DNA of 64,000 nt from Acidobacteriota bacterium (GCA_017994815.1 JAGOJY010000018.1:18146-82145); one strand, 5' to 3'. Positions 29,201 through 37,767 are shown, counted from the stretch's first letter. The notes: generated by a model from the letters alone, not told the origin. Numbers and translations: made by a program.

Positions 29201-30104
29201 TGACCGTCTTGATCGCCTCGGGGTACTTCGGGTTTTCGGCACCCCAGTACGCGATCCTGACCTCGTTGCCCGCGATGTCGCGGATGACGGTCGTGTACCA
29301 TCCCAGTCGGTCGCGGTTGACAGGATAGTCGTGGTGCCCGTCATCGAAGTGCCGGTCGTACTTCCCGTCGACGATTTTCTCCAGCTCATACCGCGTGCCG
29401 TCGGGGTACAACACGTAGTGGTAGCGCCTCGGCGGCAGACTGTCGCAACACGGGAGGCACTCCTCGCAGCCGTCGCCGGTTCCTTTGCCTTCGCACGCGT
29501 ACGCGTGGCAGCGCCCCACGCAGCACTCGGGGTCGGGCGGAGCCTGCTCTTCGACGTAGCCCCAATCCAGAAGCGGCTGCGCCGCGATCGGGAACGGCTC
29601 CAGTTGGTGCTCCGTTGCGTGCTGGTCCACGAAGATGAGCTTCGGGCGTTCCTCGAAGGCCGTGCCTTGCGTCGCCTGGTCCCAGTACAGCCGGCCGAAG
29701 TGCAAGCTCCAGCCCACCCCGGTCCAGCCGCGGCCCTGGAACAGCGCGCGGTAGAACGAGCCCTCCCAATGCACCCGGGTGACCTTGATGCGCTCGGAAT
29801 CGTAAACGCGCAGGACCTCGAGCGTCCGCCCATGGTCCAGCGGGTAGGCGAACCCGAGCCGCTCCTCGAGGTGCAGGTTGCCATTGCTCAGGGAGACCTC
29901 GTCGGCGGGGCTCGGCGTCTCGAACGGAACTCGATCGGGCGGTCCCGGCGCATCCGCGACCTGGTCGAGCGTGGCGTTCTCGTAGCCATAACGGACGTCC
30001 TCCTCCGCACCCCTGGTCGCCTGTGCCGCGCAGGCAGCGGCCAAGAACAGGATCGCAGGTCGAAGCGTCGGGCCGAGACCCTTCAGCGCGCGCGAGCTTC
30101 TCAT
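23229..30104 (-). CDS. Exported Rhs/YD-repeat polymorphic toxin with HESAH tip
   Basis: The gene encodes 2291 residues from ATG 30104. A signal peptide (to about residue 33) directs it to Sec export. Residues 34-1150 hold wall-associated-type Rhs sequence with YD repeats (for example YDILGRLTAI, YDEMGREV) and an eight-cysteine cluster near residues 192-222. A jelly-roll-like insert lies at about 1155-1350, more YD repeats follow, and a fibronectin-like insert lies at about 1760-1945. The Rhs hallmark DEATGLDYMLARYHSPSPGRFLSVDPG block (shown here in outline) is at about 2035-2063 and DPDG ends at 2094. The tip (2095-2291) is lysine/alanine-rich, then has HESAH at 2238-2242, a zincin-like zinc site. 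Zinc peptidase toxicity is inferred. Confidence 0.85.
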   Translation of the reverse strand: MRSSRALKGLGPTLRPAILFLAAACAAQATRGAEEDVRYGYENATLDQVADAPGPPDRVPFETPSPADEVSLSNGNLHLEERLGFAYPLDHGRTLEVLRVYDSERIKVTRVHWEGSFYRALFQGRGWTGVGWSLHFGRLYWDQATQGTAFEERPKLIFVDQHATEHQLEPFPIAAQPLLDWGYVEEQAPPDPECCVGRCHAYACEGKGTGDGCEECLPCCDSLPPRRYHYVLYPDGTRYELEKIVDGKYDRHFDDGHHDYPVNRDRLGWYTTVIRDIAGNEVRIAYWGAENPKYPEAIKTVKLVPANSDPAEIRTVFWSELWDTDDYREGTLRRAHLLSAQGQDLVYEFAYQEFAAKQNDAYGAREQVEVPWLAEVVGAPSLEENAPAWGYEFQPVEASGEADAGEWVSFNMPWMSKRATPLGGIVTYARGQFVLGQAFQDSERPGKHGPIAHDSWVDRREKGVVAASLFPDGEGDGKPRATWRWERQMKGLLSGTSHQLCDIPDYQAQPELNRFRVLRPDGTGSDSRIGLDPCGQDNEGNVVKYDARDSATYRVVEHGSGTLGPLRTTDMEYVATEHVPRPNWPTSYAELLEKRRTTTYHDGDDVCFDGTQSGTTSASVVMDNRDQHNHWRLKRTISEDYLAADLIEYVGYPDSLTSCEQAHNLVEKPADFIVEQGAQRRAVHRDYAPCSDLVDSVRAATTPGPASAPPGEGDWSSWAPEIRGPQATDQVLVRGHDPRGNLQHATFSGPGTYNDGAPGNVYQVAYGSKNGMIVSARIDHPAIDYFAARVDVDGAGFVVASWDPNGVRTDYSYDILGRLTAIVPPAPEWPTGVYYPSLREVRIVRAPSPSPGYEPANRDQSYSGLAFDRLGRLTEEERAIPGHGRLAIRGHRYDEMGREVFVSEWLERQVYDAAPTLHWSGRDSDGDGMEGDYWIEVPRAPDASAWGTVTFFGRPSAVPGEGDNPLRAVADGLGRVHRVRTVDAATADTEYCGTHRQVTEHDIEVWSPSGPVRQSRVTRYYHDGLDRLALVDAPEGADAAYWYDVNGGLEEAHLVPQLPANAFALWKAGREGWVPYQVRRWEYNGIGRVTKTNVPERGAGAVDEWDEVIGGYDPWGNALTLETAEGRERGYMVENSYDPAGRLTRADRVSGAHDALAGAGTFETSPGGWELGIIDGSGQFQAAEPGLPTFWDRVAYGPCVPAPPTGGGAGALYMGQDCGYSAVGAEIQAARLAAPGVDRDDRLSFKYWRHLRQSATPGTGAGKDRFSVWVVPVDEGDGVGGRRVLFSQDDAQPSLVKWLHSGFLRPGDLFAESDWPAGEAKDLYIYLVFEKGDAAATGLGQGLAVDDVQLGHEDREPLVTLWYDLDMCSGTDLDGACSGPAGLPNAYRGRVSRETWFDAGQYAGAREYAYRGLNGRFSGMRQALNWTGLDLEGAGWATVLRVVHDDAGRVSERFAPYPAGTTPAASYRFAFDRDQLDQVTTGAGAPLLGHVAFDAALQPTVLEFANSVSTSLARDRRHRIERISTVGPGPDGVPAPIWDSGTYRFDGAGNIWKIESDDAAQRFSYDLAGRLKQAQVWPQASLSAPVPLETLRFTYDSFGNMLSSTSDAAEPLPGLVWSHTYSRETFAWDPVGEDQRNQVKDEGFSYDADGNAVRFSGKNGAAQPVGALWDERGRLTHFVEGDPWSAAGVPAESYRYDHGGQRWLRTGRDGLPLLTLRDETGAALADFAVRSSNGEPELARHYVQGLGQLLLERVPATEVLGLSATDRAEGATGERLTVAGAGEGSFEVDVRTAAGAYNHVAPVVLDVGGGFEVADDDLAPDTTNYVRIKRQGVPGALESAPVAVLVDSSVTPASANKIRSLSLSRSGTTITLRWGLVAGDGKKTKVYARRVDSGTSYLLTPQALAAGVKSLALGEQALAGPCVEFYATRVGAAESGPTLPVRLPTTDPGLGLGGPGSGGCPDSPGLPPPADGGPRFANSYHVRDHLGNLRLVTADSGAVAIDEHGVAERHDYYPFGIEMRPSGPVGESSRRKFTGHERDEATGLDYMLARYHSPSPGRFLSVDPGFDVQVGDPQSWNSYAYVKADPLNATDPDGKYGRGAGFTNAQWKKFNTAQQKAAIALQKAAAKIDRALATGKGLKSVTKAFERVFGKSSGTAANMSQVSGQLKAMASVLQAGHLSAHVATGMSTAEYVRAGGSPTSLAGVAVNRNDGVYRSDVLVNLGHAGFSIDRDLGSAAIHESAHNVQLPHGKVNGVTAYARGSSEQRQAFRDLPTVDPTAALTNPDHLVEFAW
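23905..26148. repeat. 2244-bp direct repeat of Rhs core, copy B (in the intact gene)
   Basis: This is the counterpart of 20262-22505 and covers residues about 1320-2067 of the intact Rhs protein. It includes the later YD repeats, the fibronectin-like insert and the hallmark end of the core. The right edge falls inside the jelly-roll-like insert, not at a domain border, which points to homologous exchange or segmental duplication instead of a discrete cassette. Confidence 0.9.
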
Positions 30105-30406
30105 CGTGTTCCCCCCGAGAGGCGGACGCGGATCCGGGAGAGGAGGGCCGGGGACCGCGGCTCCGCGTTGATCACCTTACACCCTGGCCGTCTCGCTTAC
30201 GGGCGCTGGATTGCGACGTAAACGTGTGATTGAAATGCCGGCGGGGCCTGCCCTTCGCGGACGCGGAACGGGCTGACAGGCTCAGACGCTCCAGGTCACA
30301 CGGGTTCGAGGTTGACGCCGCGGGAGGGCGCGAGCCGGCGCGATCGAACTCGCTGCCGTTCACGCCGCCGGCGTTGAGAAGCGTCCGCGGTCCCCCGTTC
30401 CTGCCG
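30105..30406. other. Upstream region of the Rhs gene
   Basis: These 302 bases lie between the stop of the transglutaminase-like gene and the Rhs ATG, both on the minus strand. A GGGGGGAA sequence six to seven bases before the Rhs ATG can serve as ribosome binding site. The promoter must lie here or upstream, but I see no convincing -35/-10 pair or terminator hairpin with a T run. No gene is supported. Confidence 0.4.
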
Positions 30407-33400
30407 CTAGCGGATCGGGAGCTGTAGCGTGATCTCGCCGCGCTGCGCGTCGTCGAGGCGCTGCGCCCACCCGCGCAGCGCGCCGTACTCGGACGGCTCG
30501 ACGCGGCGGGGCGGCACGACGGCGACGCGCTCGAGCAGCAGCCGTGGGCCCTCGCGCCGGGCCGAGATGCCGACCTTGCCGAACGGGCTCTCGACCGTCG
30601 CGTCCACCGGCAGCTCCGCGACCTGCAGGCCCTCGGGGATCGCCAGCCGGATCCGGTCGCGCTCGTACAGTTGCGGGTCGAGCAGCAGCGGGTGGCGCCG
30701 CTCCGGCAGCGAAGCGTACTCGCCGAGGAGGTCGATCGGCTTGTGCACGATCGGGATCGCGATCCCGGTCGGCGTGCGGCGGCCGAACCCGCCGCCGCGG
30801 ATGTCCATCGTCAGCGTCACGTCGCCTTCGCGCTGCTCGGTGCCCTGCGAGGCGTAGGAAGTGACCTCGGCGCCGGGGAACTGCTGGCCGGCCAGCGTGC
30901 GGTAGACGTTCGGCAGCTCGTCGGCCGGGACCTCGCCCAGCACGCGCCGCAGGACCGACGCGAGCTGGCCGTGCCCGGTGATGCTGAGCTTGCCCGAGAC
31001 GCGGCCGTCGGCCTGCAGCACGAGGTCGGCCTCGATGTCGTGCAGGATGCCGGTCTCGCGCGACTCGAGCGTGACGATCTCGGCCGGGCGCTCGGGCTCG
31101 AGCGGGACGGCCAAGGCATCCGAGCCGGCGATGCGGGCCGGGATGCTGTCGAACGGGAAGTTCGCCTCCGTGTAGTCGAGGTACACGACGCGCCCGCCCG
31201 CGGTCAGTTCCAGCAGCGCGTACGGGAACTCCTCGGGCGAGGGGCAGCCGAGGTCCTGGCCCTTCAGCTCGATCGGCCGCGCGAGGATCAGCCGCGCCGG
31301 CAGCCCGAGCAGCCGCGCGACCGCGAGCGCCACCGTCAGCCGGTTGCCCTCGCCGGCCGACGCCGAGACCGAGGCCGGCGTACCGAGCGCGAGCGGCGGT
31401 CCGCCGGGGCGCAGGCGCTGGCCGACCACGCGGTGCAGCTCGCGTGCGAGCGCGAGCGGGTCGTCGCCGCCCGCGGCGCGGCGGATCTCCTCCGCGATCT
31501 CCGGCAGCGGCGGGTCCGGGTGCAGCATCCCGGCCAGCGCGCTCTTGACGATGTCGCCGATGTCCTGCCACGTCACGCCGAGGCCGAGCTTGACGTGCGG
31601 GATCAGCGCCAAGGGGTCCGGGACGTGCGGCTCCGGGCGCAGCTGTGGCATCGAGCGCGCCGTCCAGGTGCGGATGCGCAGGCCCGACTTCACCTCGTCC
31701 GTCGTCTCCAGCCCTTCCTCGTTCCCGCAGACCTCGACCGGCAGCCGTTCGTCGTGCAGCACGACGTAGCGGCTGAGCGCGAACGCGCGGTCCTCGCCCT
31801 GGAACATGAACACGGTGCGGTTGTCGAGTGCGCCCGGGACGAGCTGCGAGGGCGGCGTGTAGCGCCGCCACGAGTACTCGATGGCATCGCCCGGGGCCAG
31901 GCCGGGCAGGCTGATCGGCGGCTGGGTGCCGGAGGCGACGTCCACCGTGCGCCCGTCCGGCTTGTGGATCCGGATCCCCAGAAGGCGCGAGTTCGGCAGC
32001 ACCTCCAGCTCGCCCTCGCGCTCGACGCCGGCGCGCGTGTACACGGCGTGGATCCCCTGGTACAGCTCGGTCTGCCCGCCGCGGTTGTCGACGAGGATCG
32101 TCGCGAGATCGCCCAGCAGCGCCGAGTCCACGCCCGGCGCGGGGCGGCGCGCCTCGCGGATCACCGGCAGCGGGTCGACCAGCCACGGCCCGAGCACGTC
32201 CGGCTCACCGCGCCGGCGCAGCGCCTCGCGCAGTTCCAGCCGCCCCGGCGCCAGCTCGAGCGCGCGCTGGAGTTCCTTTCGCGCCTCGTCCTCGCGGCCG
32301 AGCCGGCTCAGGAACGACGCGCGCTGGTACGGGACGAAGCTCTCCTGCGGGTACAGCGCGCCGGCGCGGTCGATCGCCGCCAGCGCCTCGGCCGGCTTGC
32401 CGGCGTCGGCCAAAAGGCGCGCCAGCCCGACGTACGCCGCGAAGTGCGAGGGCCTTTCGGCGATCAGCCGCTCCCACGCCGCGCGGGCCTCGTCGACGCG
32501 GCCGCTCGCCCCGAGGAACTCCGGCCAGTCCTCGTCCAGCGGGTTGCGCGCGGCGCTTTCGGCCAGCGCCGCGGCGAGCGCCGAAGCCGTGCGCTGCGCG
32601 CGGTAGAACTCGATGGCCGAGCGCAGGACGTCCGTGCGCCCCGGCGCGGCGGCGCGCGCGCGCTCGATGCGGTCCGCGGCCTCGGCGCGCCACTCGCGGC
32701 GCACGGCGATCCGGTGCTGGATCAGCAGCGCGTCGGCGTCGCCCGGGGCGGCGGCGAGCACCTGCTCCGCGCCCTGCCAGGCCTCGGTCTGGCGCTCCGC
32801 CTCCTCGTCCATCGACGCCACCAGGAGCCGCGCCCCGCGCCACGTCGATCCCTCCGCGACGAGCCGCGAGAGCAGCCCGCGCGCGCGCGAGTAATCGGTC
32901 TGCGCGTCGCTGCCGGTGTCGGTATTGCGCAGGTGCTCGCCCAGCGCGTAGGCGAACAGGTTCGCGGCGGGGTGCGCCTTGACCGCGCGCTCGAGCAGCG
33001 CGCCGCTGTCGCGGTCGAGCCCGCGCGCGCGCAGCCACCACGCCGCGGCGAGCAGCTGTGCCGGATCGGACGCGCCGGCCGCGTTCGCCGCCGCGTCGAG
33101 CGCGCACGGCGCGGGCTCGGCGCGCGATTCCCCGCGCGCCTCGCCCGCGACGGGCACCGCGCGCACGGAGTCCGCGGCGGGCTCCAGCGCGACCGACAGC
33201 GGCGTGAAGCGGGCCGAGTTCGTCAGCTTGACCAGCAGCCGGTGCCGGCCGGGGGCGAGCTGCAGCCGGAAGGCGAGCGCGTCCGCCGGGCGCTCGCGCG
33301 CGCGGTCGGCGGCCAGCGCCTCGCGCCCGTCCACGAACACGCGGAACGAGGCCGGCGACATGACGCGCGCGCGGACCGTCGCCGCGCTCTCGGCGACGAG

Positions 33401-34096
33401 GTCGGCCACGGCGAAGACCACGCCCGTCGTGCGGAACTGCGGCGGCACGACGGGCCGGCCGTCGGCGAACGTCGTGTCGATGCGGAACGGCGGCAGGCCG
33501 TCCGGGCCCGGCGCGGCGTCGGCGACCGACAGCTCGCCGCGCTCGGGCGGCATCTCGCGGTACAGGTCGAGGTCGGGGAAGCGCCCGAAGGGGCCGATCA
33601 ACGTCCAGGGGACGATGCGGCCGCTGCCCGCGAGCAGCTCGCGCGCCGCCGCGGGATCGCCACTGCGCGACAGGCAGTCGGCCAGCGCGAGCGTGGCCAA
33701 CGAGCGCACCTCGGGGTCGGCCACCGGCGCGCCGCCGGCGATCTCGCGCAGGAGCGGGATCGCCGTCGCCCCGCCGTCGGGAGCGCGGGTGGTCAACGCG
33801 AGCACGCGCGCGAGCGCGCCCGCGGCCAGCGGGGCGTCGGTTCGCCCGCGCAGCGCCGCGACGAGCACGCCGAGGGCGTCGCCGGTCTCGTTGCGGCCTT
33901 CCATCAGCGCGGCGAGGCCGATCGCGGCCGACAAATCGCCCGGGTCCGCCGACAGGCTGGCCGCGAACTCCTCCTCGGCCTGCGCGTCCTGTCCCGCGAG
34001 CGCGTGCGCCCAGGCGCCCGTGTCGGCGGCGAGCGCCGGGGACGCCGGCGCCAGCGCGACGAAGAGCAGCGCGGCGACGATCCGACGCGCGCTCAT
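30407..34096 (-). CDS. Exported DUF3857/transglutaminase-like protein lacking the catalytic cysteine
   Basis: The gene encodes 1229 residues, starting at an ATG that overlaps the preceding stop (ATGA). A signal peptide ends near residue 23 (SPALA). TPR-like helical repeats fill about 24-90 and 300-560, with a PA14-like beta segment (VFVDGREAL) between. A DUF3857 domain follows (about 630-800), then a transglutaminase-like domain (about 850-1010). Where its neighbour has the GDCKDKA catalytic motif this protein reads AGEGNRLTVA, and the histidine position also differs (FPYALLEL), so it should be catalytically dead. It may be a binding partner or scaffold of the intact paralogue. It is the second gene of a two-gene operon. 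Confidence 0.8.
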   Translation of the reverse strand: MSARRIVAALLFVALAPASPALAADTGAWAHALAGQDAQAEEEFAASLSADPGDLSAAIGLAALMEGRNETGDALGVLVAALRGRTDAPLAAGALARVLALTTRAPDGGATAIPLLREIAGGAPVADPEVRSLATLALADCLSRSGDPAAARELLAGSGRIVPWTLIGPFGRFPDLDLYREMPPERGELSVADAAPGPDGLPPFRIDTTFADGRPVVPPQFRTTGVVFAVADLVAESAATVRARVMSPASFRVFVDGREALAADRARERPADALAFRLQLAPGRHRLLVKLTNSARFTPLSVALEPAADSVRAVPVAGEARGESRAEPAPCALDAAANAAGASDPAQLLAAAWWLRARGLDRDSGALLERAVKAHPAANLFAYALGEHLRNTDTGSDAQTDYSRARGLLSRLVAEGSTWRGARLLVASMDEEAERQTEAWQGAEQVLAAAPGDADALLIQHRIAVRREWRAEAADRIERARAAAPGRTDVLRSAIEFYRAQRTASALAAALAESAARNPLDEDWPEFLGASGRVDEARAAWERLIAERPSHFAAYVGLARLLADAGKPAEALAAIDRAGALYPQESFVPYQRASFLSRLGREDEARKELQRALELAPGRLELREALRRRGEPDVLGPWLVDPLPVIREARRPAPGVDSALLGDLATILVDNRGGQTELYQGIHAVYTRAGVEREGELEVLPNSRLLGIRIHKPDGRTVDVASGTQPPISLPGLAPGDAIEYSWRRYTPPSQLVPGALDNRTVFMFQGEDRAFALSRYVVLHDERLPVEVCGNEEGLETTDEVKSGLRIRTWTARSMPQLRPEPHVPDPLALIPHVKLGLGVTWQDIGDIVKSALAGMLHPDPPLPEIAEEIRRAAGGDDPLALARELHRVVGQRLRPGGPPLALGTPASVSASAGEGNRLTVALAVARLLGLPARLILARPIELKGQDLGCPSPEEFPYALLELTAGGRVVYLDYTEANFPFDSIPARIAGSDALAVPLEPERPAEIVTLESRETGILHDIEADLVLQADGRVSGKLSITGHGQLASVLRRVLGEVPADELPNVYRTLAGQQFPGAEVTSYASQGTEQREGDVTLTMDIRGGGFGRRTPTGIAIPIVHKPIDLLGEYASLPERRHPLLLDPQLYERDRIRLAIPEGLQVAELPVDATVESPFGKVGISARREGPRLLLERVAVVPPRRVEPSEYGALRGWAQRLDDAQRGEITLQLPIR

Positions 34097-37000
34097 CGAT
34101 CGCCCCCGGCCGCCGCGCGCGGGGCGGTGCCGCCGAGCTGGAGCACCCAGCGCTGCTGCAGCAGCTGGCGCGCCTGTTCGACGAACGCGGCGAACTCGCC
34201 GACGCGGTCCAGCGGCACGGTCCCGCCGCGGAATTCCAGTTCGGTGACGACCTTGGCCCCGTCGTGCGTGCCGTGGGCCTCGACGCCGACGCGCCCCCAC
34301 GGCGAGTCGATCGAGCCCGAGCGCGGCAGCTCGTCGAGCCGCGCGCCGGTCGGCAGCGGCAGCACCGTCTCGGTCCGCTGGCGGAACGGCGGCGGCAGCG
34401 CGACCGGCGTCTGGCGGCCGGGCGACGGCGCCTCGACCGGCAGCGCGGGGACGAACAGTCCCAAGGGTGCGATCAGCCGGTTCCCCTCGCGGTGCGCGAA
34501 GCGCGCCGCCAGCCCGGTGAAGCTGTAGCGCACGACCGGGTCGTCGAGGCCGACCGCGCCGAAGCGCGCCCGGTCCAGCGCGAGGTCGGGGTACTCGCGC
34601 CGCAGCCGTCCCGCGAGCACGTTGGAAGGCCGGTCGGCGCGCCGGAAGTACGTGCGCTCCTCCGCGGCGCGCTCGCCGCGCGCCTCGACCTCGATCTCGA
34701 CCCGCGCGCCGCCGTCGTCCAGCAGCTGGATCGTCTCGCGGCGCGTCAGCTCGGCCTGCTCCGGCGCCGGTCGCGGCGTCTGGGTCAGGCGCCCGGTGGC
34801 GCGGCGCTCGTCCACGATCAGCGCCAGGCTGCCGCGGTCGCCGGCCGGCAGTTCGTCGAGGTTGTGGTGCACGACCGTGCCGTCGAGCCACAGCTCCTCG
34901 CCCGGCACGTACACGATCGCGTGGTCGAAGTGGGCGAAGGTCGGCACCGTGGTGTCGATCGCGCCCTGGTCGCGCGAGCGCACCAGCGCCACGTGGGCCT
35001 CCACGCCGGCCTCGCGCAGCATCGCCATCATCAGCGCCGCCTTGTCCTTGCAGTCGCCATGGCGGCGGTGGAACACCGCCGAGACCGGGTACGGCTTGAT
35101 CGCGTTGATGCCGAACTCCAGCGCGACGTAGCGCGTGTTCTCGATCACCCAGTCGTAGATCGCGCGGACGATCGCCTCGCGCGAGCGCAGCTTGCCGGTC
35201 AGCCGCTGCACGGTGTCCTTGAGGTCCTGGTCCAGCGCCGTCTGCTGCTCGATCAGCCGCGCGTACACGCCGGCCAGCGTCTCCCAGTCGGGCACGCTGC
35301 CGACCAGCGCCAGCGGCACGCGCTCGGACGGTGGTGGGGCGTCGGCGGCGTCGGCGTACGCCGGCAGCGGCGGCAGCTCGATCACCGTCACCGTGCGCCC
35401 CTCGCGCTCGAGCGTCGAGACCTTCTCCGGGCCCGGCAGGTGCACGAGAGCGTAGCGCAGCGGCAGCTCGCGCTCGGCGTCGAGCACGAGCCGCGAGGAC
35501 AGCACCGGCACGTTCTCGCCGGCGAAGAAGATCTCCCCGGCGTAGCCGGAGCCGACCTGGTTCACCGCGCCGCGGTCGCTGACGCGGTAGCGCAGCTCGA
35601 CCAGGTCGCCTTCCTCGAAGTGCGGGAACGACAGCCCGATCACGCGCGTGTCGTACCACATGCGCAGCTCGGCTTCCGGCAACAGCGGCCGGTCGGTGCG
35701 CTGGGCCGGGATCACCGTCCCGTCGCGGCGCACCAGGCGCGCCTCGAGCACCGTCGCGCGCTGCAGCCCGGGCGAGTACGTGATCGAGAACGAGCGCGCC
35801 GCGGCGGCCTGCTCGGGGTGGCGCACGCGGTAGATCGCCTGGTGGAAGCGGCTGGCCAGCCCGTTGGCCCGCGCGCGCAGGCCGTTGACCTTGCTGACCG
35901 CGACCACCGCCGGGTCGCCGGCCGGCGCGACCGCGGCCTCCAGCTCCGCGACCTTGTCCAGCGAAACCGTCCACTCGGCCCCGAAGGTGTCGTCCACGCC
36001 GGTCAGCGCCGCGATGCGCTCGGCGAGCGCGGCGCCGCCGTCGATGCTCTCGCCGGCGCGCTGCCACGCCGCCGCGGCCCCGGTCGCGTCGCCCGTGGCG
36101 AGGAGCGCCTCGCCCTCGAGGTTCAACAGGTCGGGCCGGCCGGGCGCGATCTCAAGCCCGGCACGGGCGTCGGCCAGCGCCCGGTCGGCGCGCTTCTCGC
36201 CGAGCAGGAGCCGCACGCGGCGCGCGCGCCAGCCAGCGGACTGCGGGTCGCGCGCGAGAGCCTCGTCCACGCGCGCCAGCGCGCCCGCCGCATCGCCGGC
36301 CTCCAGCAGCAGGTCCACCAATTCGCCGCGCGCCTCGTCGTCGCCGGGGACGAGCTGCAGGTAGCGCTCGTAGGCCGCGCGCGCGCTGAGCGGCAGCCCC
36401 TCGCGCCGCTCGAACGCCGCGAGGCGCCCGGCGACGATCGGCTGGCGCGGGTACTCGCGCGCGATCCGCTGCAGCGCGGCGATCGCGCCGCCGCCGAACC
36501 CCGGCAGGTCGCGCAGCGAGGCGATCCACGCCTCGAGGTACGGGTCGCGGCGCCCGCACGCCGCGAGCGCGCGCTCCGCGTGCACGCGGGCCAGCTCGTC
36601 GTTCCCCAGCGTGACGTAGTACGTCGAGAGATAGCGCAGCGCCGCCGGGTGCGCCGGGCGGGCCGCGAGCAGGCGCTCGAGCGCCGCGCGGCGGCGCGGC
36701 GGCTCCTGCTCGACCTGGTACAGCGCCCACAGCGCGTCGGGGACAGCGCCGGCCGCCTCGGCGGCCTCGCGCGCGAGGCTCGCCGCGCGCGCGCGCTGGC
36801 GGTCGGGCAACTCGCGCGCGCCGAGTTCCAGCGCCAGCCGCGCCTTGCCCAGCGCGTCGCGCGGGCGCAGCGCGGCTTCGAGCGCGCCGACGATCGTCGC
36901 GCCGTCGCGCAGTGCGGACCAGCCGCCGGCCTTGCGCGCGGCGGCCTCGCGCGCCGCGCCCGCCACGTCCGGCGGCCACTCGGCGCGCAGCGCGGCCGGC

Positions 37001-37767
37001 GCGGGCCCGCCGTCGGGCGCGGTCACGCGGACCTGCAGTCCCCACGCGTCCTCGTCCTGGTCGACGGTGAACTCCGCGAGGTGCCAGCCCGGCTGCAGCC
37101 GCACGAACACCGCGTCCTGGTCGAACACCAGGCCGTGCCGTCCGCCCGGCGCGAACAGCGGCGCGCCGTCGAGCGTCGCCCGGGCCTGGTCGTCCGCGCC
37201 GAAGCGCAGGGCGATCTCGGCCGGCCGCTCGGCGCGCAGGAAAAAGCGCGCCCGGACGGCGTTCTTCTCCGCCGGGTTCACCAGCCGATCGAGCGTCAGC
37301 ACGCCCGCGCGCGAGGTCTCGACGCGCCGCCACGCCGGGTCGTCGCCGGCGGCGGGCGCGATCTCGAAGCTGCGCACGAAGCCGAGCCGCGCGGCGCGCC
37401 GCGTCGCGGAGTCGAGCCGCCCGCGCGTGATGTCCTCGGCGAGGAGCATCGCGTCGATCTCGGCCGCGACCAGCGGGTGGGCGCCGGGGCGGGCGCGCAA
37501 CGCCTCCGCCGCCGCGAACGCCTCGTCCGGGTCGGCCGCGGAGCGGGCGAGATCGACCAGCTCGCGCACGGCGAGCATCGCCTCGGGCTTGCCGATCGCC
37601 CCGGCCGCGTCGGCCGCGCGCTGGCGCCACCAGTCCTCGAAACAGGCGGCCGGCGCGGTGCTCTGGCCCGAGCGCGCGAGGGCGGGCGCGCAGGTCGCCA
37701 GGAGCGCCAGCGCGAGCAAGAGGGCCAAGGCGCGGGCGCGCGGGAGCGCGGCGGGATGTCTGGGCAT
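34093..37767 (-). CDS. Exported DUF3857/transglutaminase protein with intact triad
   Basis: This product has 1224 residues from ATG 37767 (an upstream in-frame TTG at 37782 is less likely). A signal peptide ends near residue 32. A beta-rich domain (about 95-260) precedes TPR-like repeats (about 330-590). DUF3857 (about 620-800) is followed by a transglutaminase-core domain with Cys906 in HGDCKDKAALM, His949 in HFDHAIVYV and Asp962 in LWLDGT. These give the Cys-His-Asp triad of the papain-like fold, so it may act as a peptidase or cross-linking enzyme in the periplasm. It is coupled to the inactive paralogue downstream by an ATGA overlap. Confidence 0.85.
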   Translation of the reverse strand: MPRHPAALPRARALALLLALALLATCAPALARSGQSTAPAACFEDWWRQRAADAAGAIGKPEAMLAVRELVDLARSAADPDEAFAAAEALRARPGAHPLVAAEIDAMLLAEDITRGRLDSATRRAARLGFVRSFEIAPAAGDDPAWRRVETSRAGVLTLDRLVNPAEKNAVRARFFLRAERPAEIALRFGADDQARATLDGAPLFAPGGRHGLVFDQDAVFVRLQPGWHLAEFTVDQDEDAWGLQVRVTAPDGGPAPAALRAEWPPDVAGAAREAAARKAGGWSALRDGATIVGALEAALRPRDALGKARLALELGARELPDRQRARAASLAREAAEAAGAVPDALWALYQVEQEPPRRRAALERLLAARPAHPAALRYLSTYYVTLGNDELARVHAERALAACGRRDPYLEAWIASLRDLPGFGGGAIAALQRIAREYPRQPIVAGRLAAFERREGLPLSARAAYERYLQLVPGDDEARGELVDLLLEAGDAAGALARVDEALARDPQSAGWRARRVRLLLGEKRADRALADARAGLEIAPGRPDLLNLEGEALLATGDATGAAAAWQRAGESIDGGAALAERIAALTGVDDTFGAEWTVSLDKVAELEAAVAPAGDPAVVAVSKVNGLRARANGLASRFHQAIYRVRHPEQAAAARSFSITYSPGLQRATVLEARLVRRDGTVIPAQRTDRPLLPEAELRMWYDTRVIGLSFPHFEEGDLVELRYRVSDRGAVNQVGSGYAGEIFFAGENVPVLSSRLVLDAERELPLRYALVHLPGPEKVSTLEREGRTVTVIELPPLPAYADAADAPPPSERVPLALVGSVPDWETLAGVYARLIEQQTALDQDLKDTVQRLTGKLRSREAIVRAIYDWVIENTRYVALEFGINAIKPYPVSAVFHRRHGDCKDKAALMMAMLREAGVEAHVALVRSRDQGAIDTTVPTFAHFDHAIVYVPGEELWLDGTVVHHNLDELPAGDRGSLALIVDERRATGRLTQTPRPAPEQAELTRRETIQLLDDGGARVEIEVEARGERAAEERTYFRRADRPSNVLAGRLRREYPDLALDRARFGAVGLDDPVVRYSFTGLAARFAHREGNRLIAPLGLFVPALPVEAPSPGRQTPVALPPPFRQRTETVLPLPTGARLDELPRSGSIDSPWGRVGVEAHGTHDGAKVVTELEFRGGTVPLDRVGEFAAFVEQARQLLQQRWVLQLGGTAPRAAAGGDR

